Of a stretch of DNA of 64,000 nucleotides, positions 57,093 to 64,000 are shown one piece after another. The DNA is taken from contig RPFO01000312.1 in NCBI GenBank assembly GCA_009746045.1, positions 3,579,714 through 3,643,713 on the forward strand, read 5' to 3'. The DNA is from Mesostigma viride (lineage: Eukaryota > Streptophyta > Mesostigmatophyceae > Mesostigmatales > Mesostigmataceae). Each line of letters starts with the position of its first letter. Position 1 is the first letter of the stretch. The position numbers and the translations under genes were made by a program. A model generated the notes under the pieces. It made no database searches. It was given only the letters and a program-made list of their open reading frames with translations, and was not told the DNA's origin.

Positions 57093-57230
57093 TCCATCAT
57101 AGATAGATAAGGGGGAGAAGAGGTGATCCATCAGAGATAGATAAGGGGGAGAAGAGGTGATCCATCAGAGATAGATAAGGGGGAGAAGAGGTGATCCATC
57201 GTAGATAGATAAGGGGGAGAAGAGGTTAAG
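57080..57230 (+). repeat. 36-bp tandem repeat, about 4 copies, overlapping the GPAT9 stop
   Basis: GAGAAGAGGTGATCCATC, then a(T/G)AGATAGATAAGGGG, repeated near 57081, 57115, 57150 and 57185. The first unit supplies the last codons and stop of GPAT9. Confidence 0.9.
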
Positions 57231-57309
57231 GGGGATAAGGGGGATGTGGACGTGTGTGTTGGACCAGGGTGGTGCACGTCGTATAGGTCGGTTCTGTCGA
57301 TGCGGCCAG

Positions 57310-59290
57310 CCCACCTATGCTTACCACTTAAAAGCCAGATGCAAGGTTCTAAAGGGGGCACAGGAGAGCGTCACTAGCGCAGTAGGGTGAGTTAAGGCCT
57401 TGCAACAGCACAGTTTGCAATCATTAAAATGCCCAGCGTGCATTCTTTGCTGCCTTTCGTACTGGTTTAATTGTCATGTGTAATGATATGCCGCCACTTT
57501 GAGGTTGAAGCGGTTTTGTCCAGTTTTTGGAAGCATACGCCTGTCACAGGTGGTGTGGTTGATGTTTGCTCGCATGAATGGGCATGCCCATGCGTGCATA
57601 TTTCCCCCTACTAAACTACAGGCCCACATGCGGGGTGCTGGGATTTGGACATTAAGCATTGTAGTGCATTAGGTTTGAGTGTGGCAGCCACTCCCCTTGC
57701 CGTTTAAAGAAGTTATTATGCAATGTATACAATTTTGGAGGCATGCTGAGCTCGAGGTTGCTGGCGATTAAGTGATCACTATAAACGCCAGTTGTCAAGA
57801 AATGGACCCTTTTATGCTTGTGAGGGTGCCAAACTGTTTCATACAAGTCTGGGAGTGCTGTGTTAAAAGCGACATGCTCTTTTGTCCAGGTTAGAAGCCT
57901 AAACGTCGCTTGGGGTGCACATTCAACTTAGTGGCTGAAATGCCCCTGAAAATTATTCTTGTGCAGCCTAGGGAAGCAAGTTAGTACTCTTTTCCCCTTG
58001 CCTCTGCCCACTTTCCCATAGGTAAATTCCTAAGCATGTGAAGGTAAAAACGTTGGATGGGTTTCTTAGTATTGGCTAGGCAGCATTAACACAAGCAATT
58101 ACTATAGTGTGCAACACCACTGCTTTATACCACTATAAAGGCAGATGCAAGGTTCTAATGGGGTGCAAGAAAGCGGCACTAGCGTAGTATAAGGTGACTA
58201 AAGGCCTTGCAATAGGACAGTTTGCATTCATTTACATGCCAAGCGTGCTTCTTTAGCACTGGTTTTGCAGCCTTCAGCACCGGTTTAATTGTCATGTGTA
58301 ATGATATGCCGCCACTTTAAGGTTGAAGTGGTTTTGCCCAGTTTTTTGAACCATACGCTTGTCACAGGTGGTATGGTTGATGTTTGGTGGCATGAAATGG
58401 GCATGCCCATGCGTGCATCCTCTCTCCTAGTAAACTGCAGGCCCACATGCTGGGTGCTGGGATTTAGACTCTCTACATTGTATTGCACCAGTTTTGAGTG
58501 TGGCAGCCTCTCCCATTGCCATTTAAGGAATGTATGTATCGTCGCGTCGCTGACGCAACACGATGTTTTCTGGCATCCGCGGGCTTTTGGTTCCCGCCGC
58601 ACATTTGAAAGTGCTGTCCTCCGGCTTTTTGCCTTTGCACCGTGTGCAGTTCTTGGACGTTTGGAATCATGGCATGGCTAACGTGATGACTGACTAGCTA
58701 GACCTTTTCAGTGGTTTTCCATTTGCGGGTATTTCCTCGTAAATGGTGGGAGAGCGATCGCAGCAACTGGTGCTCACCACTAGACACTCCCGGCCAGCTA
58801 GGCTAGAAACACACGCCCTGATCAAGCATGCTGTTTCCGGCCCCACCGTCTAGGTCATCTAGTCGCTCCACACGTAAGCCAGCCATAATTTCAATGCACA
58901 AGGATACACATTTCCATCACCATTCATCTTCATCATCCTGAACGACTCGAAAACGCGGAAAAGATAACGGCAGGCTCGAGCTACCATGGTCCGGATTCTC
59001 CCGATTTCTGGCCTGCGCTGGTTGTCTCTTTGGTATTGCACAGATTTTCAAGTTTGTAGGGCATGGGAAGGTCCTTTTTTGTGATGATTTTGTAGGCATT
59101 ATTTACGCCAGTCATGGGTTAATGGTCCCTAACTGTGGCTTTAGAGGTGCCACTCTCTTGTACACAAGTCTGGGGATGCTACAATAAGAGGGCTCTCAAA
59201 GACCTGTTCAGTTAAGGAAGTTATAAGCCTGCATGCAACTGAAAGTGTGAATAAAAAATGTAACTGAAATGTCCCTGAAAAATACCCATG
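57310..59290 (+). repeat. Diverged long direct repeats
   Basis: 57315-57720 recurs at about 58115-58540: GCAGATGCAAGGTTCTAA, CATGTGTAATGATATGCCGC, GCCCATGCGTGCAT. 57780-57960 recurs at about 59100-59290: ACGCCAGT, ACAAGTCTGGG, AACTGAAATG/GGCTGAAATGCCCCTGAAAA. 58545-59035 is inserted in the second copy and ends with the dispersed repeat also seen at 49125. Confidence 0.8.
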
Positions 59291-60430
59291 TGCACCATGG
59301 CAGTTTTATGTGCCCAAACGCTTTGCGATTGGGCCCCAAATTGGTGGGCTCATACCCAAGTGTGCCACCAGCATGGATGTGATGTCAAATCCCACACGTG
59401 GTTCCTATCTCTCATTTGCACTAATTTAACGCGGGCATGTGCGCCAAAATTAGCCAAGGGCCAGGTGACCCCCCTAGGTGTCTTTTTGTGGTGCCTCTAA
59501 CTTCAGAGTCCAAACCCAGATTTTTTTTCATAGGTCTTTGCTATACATCTCTAGGTATGAGGACATGGAAGGGCTTTGAAAAATTCCCATATAAATTACC
59601 GTGGTAGTGCCTCATACACAGTGTCCAATATGTAGATATTTTAATGGCCCACCCACGTAGATATTTTAATGGCCCGGAGGTAGTATATAGTTGTCCACAG
59701 TATATCTATGTACTATTGTAGTATTTGTTTATGTGTTCCTAGTGCAGCTCACCGCAATTTCTCAGTGAGGCGCACGAGGTTGTTGATGTAGAGTCATCAT
59801 TTGTCAACATTGAGATGTTCCTTTTTGGAGATTTGTTTTTGAAAAGAGAGATACAGGCGCGACATCAACCAGTTATGTTGTGATGTATGTGGTGTATAAT
59901 GAGTAATTTGACCAATACAAGGAACTTACTAGCATGCTTACATGTGCATATTCAACGTGGTATGTGGGTATGCTGTACCTTGAATAAAGCATTGTTATTT
60001 TAGAAGTGAATCACAATGGTGCGTGTCCGACCTCCACATGCCCGTTTGTATGGTTGTGCTTGATTGGCTTTATGAGTGTGCTCGCGTTGCGACCCGGATG
60101 TGCATATTTTGTGCTTGATATGCTGTTACGTCACAGGGTGCTGGTGGTGGAAGAGGAAATCCTCCTTCAGCCTCGCCCTCAGGTTGCACACAAGCGCATG
60201 TTTCTGAGCTGAGCTGCGTTAATTTAACCCTTAGGATGATGGAGGAGGCTCCCTGGCCTTGCTAATCTACCGGCCGCAAGCATGGCATCCGGTTGATCTA
60301 GAGTAGGCCAACAACAAGCCTCCCCCATGCAGTAGGAAAGATGCGCATCACCTGCTGCATGGATGCGAACTGCCCCCTATACGAGTACCCGTTAGAACCG
60401 TAGGCATCTTCAAGGGTGCTCCCCAACGGG
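59291..60430. other. No gene seen
   Basis: AT-rich; short duplication GTAGATATTTTAATGGCCC (59632 and 59657). No motif-bearing frame. Confidence 0.4.
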
Positions 60431-60603
60431 ACTGCATGTACAATTAATTATTAATGAAATTAAATTAATTTAGGCTGGCGCATTGTATTGTGTCTCCACA
60501 CTCAGACACTGGCAACAATAAAAGCAACTCCAATCTCCAACTATCTTTGCAACGATCACTTATCAAGGAGACAACAATGATCACATATAGTAATAAAATT
60601 AAT

Positions 60604-60626
60604 CCCGTTGGGGCGTCACGGAGTAT
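60604..60626 (+). repeat. Dispersed CCCGTTGGGG motif
   Basis: CCCGTTGGGGCGTCACGGAG, as near 6145. An opposite-strand variant at about 60417-60434 (GTGCTCCCCAACGGGA) suggests that 60417-60626 is one small inverted-repeat element. Confidence 0.55.
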
Positions 60627-60685
60627 TAACCCTGATGGATGGATCGTCACGTGAGCATAAGTCCGTGTGGATGCGTCACGTGAGA

Positions 60686-60805
60686 TGGAGGGAGGGAGGG
60701 AGGGAGGGAGGGAGGGAGGGAGGGAGGGAGGGAGGGAGGGAGGGAGGGAGGGAGGGAGGGAGGGAGGGAGGGAGGGAGGGAGGGAGGGAGGGAGGGAGGG
60801 AGGGA
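60686..60805 (+). repeat. (GGGA)n array, 120 bp
   Basis: Perfect GGGA tetranucleotide, as at 5013. Like the first array, it lies just after a copy of the CCCGTTGGGG motif region. Confidence 0.97.
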
Positions 60806-60859
60806 TGCGGGCAAGCAGTCCTACCGGTTCTATGCTATCTATCTAGAGACTATACTAAC

Positions 60860-62250
60860 TAATCCTAAGGAAGGCCAGATAACTCTATAACTAACTGGAT
60901 CATGCACATCAACTGAGGAGGGCAAAGTACACTCCCTTCTCTCATTGCCTGAAAGGCAGGCCACGGGTTCAAGGCAGGCCACATGTGCTCACTAGGGGAG
61001 TCTAGCAAGTGCTGTGGGTGCAATAAAGCCTTGAAGCAGCAGATGCACAGTAGAGCTTCCCTGTGGTCGAAAGGCCAGCCACAGATAGGCATGGAACTCA
61101 TTTAGGAGGCGCTGGTTTGGGAGAGTATAAAGGTCTCTCCCGGAGCCTGAGGGTTCTTCCCTCCCCACAATGTTAGCGATCGTTAGCGTGGACCCATTCT
61201 GCATTGGCGGTGTTCACCATCTCCTGAAGAAAAGAATCGACACATGTTGTCTAATTCATATGCGTAATTTGGGGGGAAGCATGGTAACTTACAACAATAA
61301 ACTTCCAACATGCCGTTGAATAATAAGTAGTGCAGATTGCACATACCAAAACACCGCTGACATGACAAACATTATACTGCCATAATATTTACCAGTCTTG
61401 AAGTGGTTGCGGTGCTTGAGCTTGTCAAACAACCTAGATCATTTAGTGCCATTGGCATACGCTGGTGAGAGCATTGACCTCAGTCTAGAACAAGATACAC
61501 GAGAGGCATGTGTGTAGTGGTAAGTAGTGGAAGTTGAACGTGGGGCCGCAAAGAGGTGCATAGGAGTAACCGTGGACACAAGAGTCATGCTACCTTGACT
61601 GAGTAGATTAAAGATGCAGCTAGGTAGGCACAACCCTAGTACCGACAAAACCACCGTCATGAGGGTTAAAATCAGGAATGAAGCTCCCCACGGCAGCAGA
61701 GGGTTACCGCAAGCTACAACCTTAACGTTGACATAGCGCTCTTCAATGAAAGCAGTAATGCAAGTCTATTTCGCACTTACCTGTCATGGCTGCCGTTCCA
61801 TGAAGTTACCCATTTTATTGCCTTAGGAGCTACGTCTTGCAAGCAAGTCTGTAACGATGATGTTGTGCCAGCATGGCTACTGCCATGCTACTGCAGCAGA
61901 TTCTAATTGACATCGCTACATCTGACGCGAAGTACTTTAAGAGATATGCAAAGAACCATGCACGTGAATTTTGCGGCGCCGGTAAATCAGATACCTCAAT
62001 GCATGTCACTGTCTTCCATTCAAACCGGCCTCGATGGTAGGCTTCTAACGATACACCTATCGACATTGTACAAAGCACCCTGAACGCACACCGCACTGTC
62101 CCTCTTTCTGCGCCGAAATCGAAGTTCGCATTCTTTTCAGACTCTAGGCATGTAGTTGCCACCGGCATGCAATGGCACCGCTCACGGCCATTATTTGAAG
62201 ATGAATCGCCTTTGTTTTCCCATTTTCCCTGGGCGTCAGCATTAGCAGCC
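60860..62250. other. No recognised gene
   Basis: A minus-strand frame of 187 aa (62393-61830) has mixed composition (GRERCHCMPVATTC, SLEAYHRGRFEWKTVT) but begins inside the satellite. Unassigned. Confidence 0.35.
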
Positions 62251-62254
62251 CGCC

Positions 62255-62585
62255 GTTGTCTCCCTCGAGTGAGACAACGGGTAGTTCCCAGCGCTTCGTT
62301 GTCATACTCTAGTGAGACAACGGGTAGTTCCCAGCTAGCCGTTGTGTCAAGGTAGTGAGACAACGGGTAGTTCCCAGCGCGCCGTTGTCTCACTCGGTGA
62401 GACAGATATTAGTTCCCAGCGCGCCGTTGTCTCACTCTAGTGAGACAGATATTAGTTCCCAGCTAGCCGTTGTCTCACTCGGTGAGACAGATATTAGTTC
62501 CCAGCTAGCCGTTGTCTCACTCGGTGAGACAGATATTAGTTCCCAGCGCGTCGTTGTCTCACCCTAGTGAGACAACGGGTAGTTG
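62255..62585 (-). repeat. Palindromic satellite, inverted orientation
   Basis: The same unit as at 55100, reversed (GAGACAGATATTAGTTCCC, AGCTAGCCGTTGTCTCACT). Here the unit is 42 bp, so one frame stays open with a repeating SETDISSQLAVVSLG. The array directly precedes direct repeat copy 2. Confidence 0.9.
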
Positions 62586-62628
62586 CCAGAGCCACAGGAC
62601 TGCCACACCACACCGACTTTCCAAGTGA

Positions 62629-64000
62629 CAAGCCGGGAATTGTGACGTGGCAGTTTGGGGGAATTAGCAAGTGGCACCGGGGGGCGGAGGAAGGGGAGTG
62701 AGAAATCGGCGCGCCGGGAACTACCCGTTGTCTCACTCAAGTGAGACAACGACGCGCTGGGAACTAATATCTGTCTCACTAGGGTGAGACAACGACGCGC
62801 TGGAAACTACCCGTTGTCTCACTCAAGTGAGACAACGACGCGCTGGGAACTAATATCTGTCTCACTAGAGTGAGACAACGACGCGCTGGGAACTAATATC
62901 TGTCTCACTAGAGTGAGACAACGACGCGCTGGAAACTACCCGTTGTCTCACTCAAGTGAGACAACGACGCGCTGGGAACTAATATCTGTCTCACTAGGGT
63001 GAGACAACGACGCGCTGGGAACTAATATCTGTCTCACTAGAGTGAGACAACGACGCGCTGGAAACTACCCGTTGTCTCACTCAAGTGAGACAACGACGCG
63101 CTGGGAACTAATATCTGTCTCACTCAAGTGAGACAACGACGCGCTGGGAACTAATATCTGTCTCACTTGAGTAAGACAACGAAGCGCTGGGAACTACCCG
63201 TTGTCTCACTACCTTGACACAACGGCTAGCTGGGAACTACCCGTTGTCTCACTTGAACACGCTACGCTGAGACAACGGCGCGCTGGGAACTAATATCTGT
63301 CTCACCCGAGTGAGACAACGATGCGCGGAGCAAGCGACGCTTGGCAGTTGGCAGCGCAGAAAAATACCAGGAAATGGGAGAAAATAAACTAACACCCATT
63401 TCACCGGAAATGGGAGAAAAGAGCTGGTGTGACTTGATCAACGAAAAACAAGCGACGTCTCGGCCATGGCGTTCGGTAGAGCCGGATCTTTTTGGGGTCG
63501 ATTGGTCGTCCCAATAGCTGCAATCGCCTTGAGCGAACAGCTAGGCGGCCGGGAAGGACCTATCGGACTGTGCATGCCAAAGGAGGGGTTAACAGAGGCA
63601 CAGTGGAGGGGCAGGTTGAGGGCATGGAGCGACAGCCGCCGACCTCATGGCCCCCCCCCCCTTGGCCACACACGGGTGTGGTGCCCAAGTGGGTGCGGGG
63701 GGAGAGGGAGCGGCTTACGAAGCAGTGGAAAAGGGAGCACGCCGCTTTCATGGCGGCCGAAGCCGAAGCAAAAAAAAAAGAGTTTGTTAATGCTCTACTA
63801 GCCGGCCAAGATCCGCCAAGGCCGAACTCTGAGGTCAGTGCACTATGTAGTATCTTCCTGATCCATGTATTATATTGCACGACCACCTGCCAGATGCACG
63901 GTCTGTGGCCACCCAATCCTTTTGCCCCGGGGGGCCCGAGCTTTCATTCATGGTGACTGTGCAGCATCTGTCATGCTTGCTGTTTGTTAACGGATGGTGG
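62629..64000 (+). repeat. Direct repeat copy 2, cut by the window end
   Basis: Same as 55016-56387, including the satellite (62710-63333) and the disrupted frame at 63466. Whether the GPAT9 exons follow again cannot be seen. Confidence 0.95.
63466..63833 (+). CDS. Second copy of the unassigned disrupted exon
   Basis: Identical in translation to the frame at 55853-56220, including the C-run (63651-63661) at which the coding frame changes. Retention of the same disruption in both copies means it predates the duplication, or is an intron or assembly feature shared by both. Confidence 0.4.

Noticed and set aside
62355-62567. Repeat protein SETDISSQLAVVSLG
   Set aside because: Arises from the inverted satellite, whose unit happens to be 42 bp. 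The other arrays have 43-bp units and no conserved frame.
55016-64000. The 1.4-kb direct repeats as LTRs of a 9-kb element
   Set aside because: No TG...CA ends, no primer site, no target duplication, and gene exons follow copy 1. A segmental duplication fits better.

Overview
This is a eukaryotic nuclear window, very repeat-rich and gene-poor. GT-AG introns, a plastid-type leader on one gene, a copia-like Gag element primed by initiator tRNA, and exons resembling plant or algal GPAT9 and MCM8/9 proteins all suggest the green lineage, most likely an alga with a large transposon-filled genome. I cannot name a species.

Layout. 1-1380 holds a frameshifted retroelement integrase on the minus strand. 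3689-14411 is bounded by a perfect 29-bp terminal inverted repeat (TIR) and a TA target duplication. It interrupts a reading frame that closes again when the element is removed, so I read it as one 10.7-kb DNA transposon. It carries long GGGA/TGCG/GGGT arrays, several tandem repeats and degenerate transposon gene remnants. 16406-17894 is a 1.5-kb CCCATG array. 19617-22949 is a very young LTR element with 855-bp LTRs that differ at one seen base and a CTTCT duplication. It encodes Gag but no pol. 23462-23800 encodes a small protein with an RNase H/viroplasmin N-terminal domain. 24364-29190 is a hAT-like element, and inside it is a CACTA-like element (24519-27860) full of GGGGTGAAAAA motifs. A relative of the latter lies at 37098-41557.

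31908-32941 is a 1034-bp palindrome made of three 214-bp foldback elements separated by two 196-bp spacers that are reverse complements of each other. The spacers carry a tRNA-like T-arm. 33340-35785 is a scrambled MCM8/9-like helicase locus, including an inverted repeat with about 430-bp arms that each hold the same exon. 46054-47767 is another TIR element sharing a conserved block with the hAT-like one. 49972-51142 is a truncated, frameshifted LINE.

Host genes. The only gene that looks complete is the SixA-like histidine phosphatase at 53636-52911 (minus), with a probable organelle leader. The last two exons of a GPAT9-type acyltransferase lie at 56454-57092 (plus). They follow a 43-bp palindromic satellite and a unit that is repeated 7,613 bp downstream, with the second copy running off the window end.

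All functional statements rest on motif recognition by eye; no database search was run. Several long reading frames here lie in simple repeats and are not annotated as genes.
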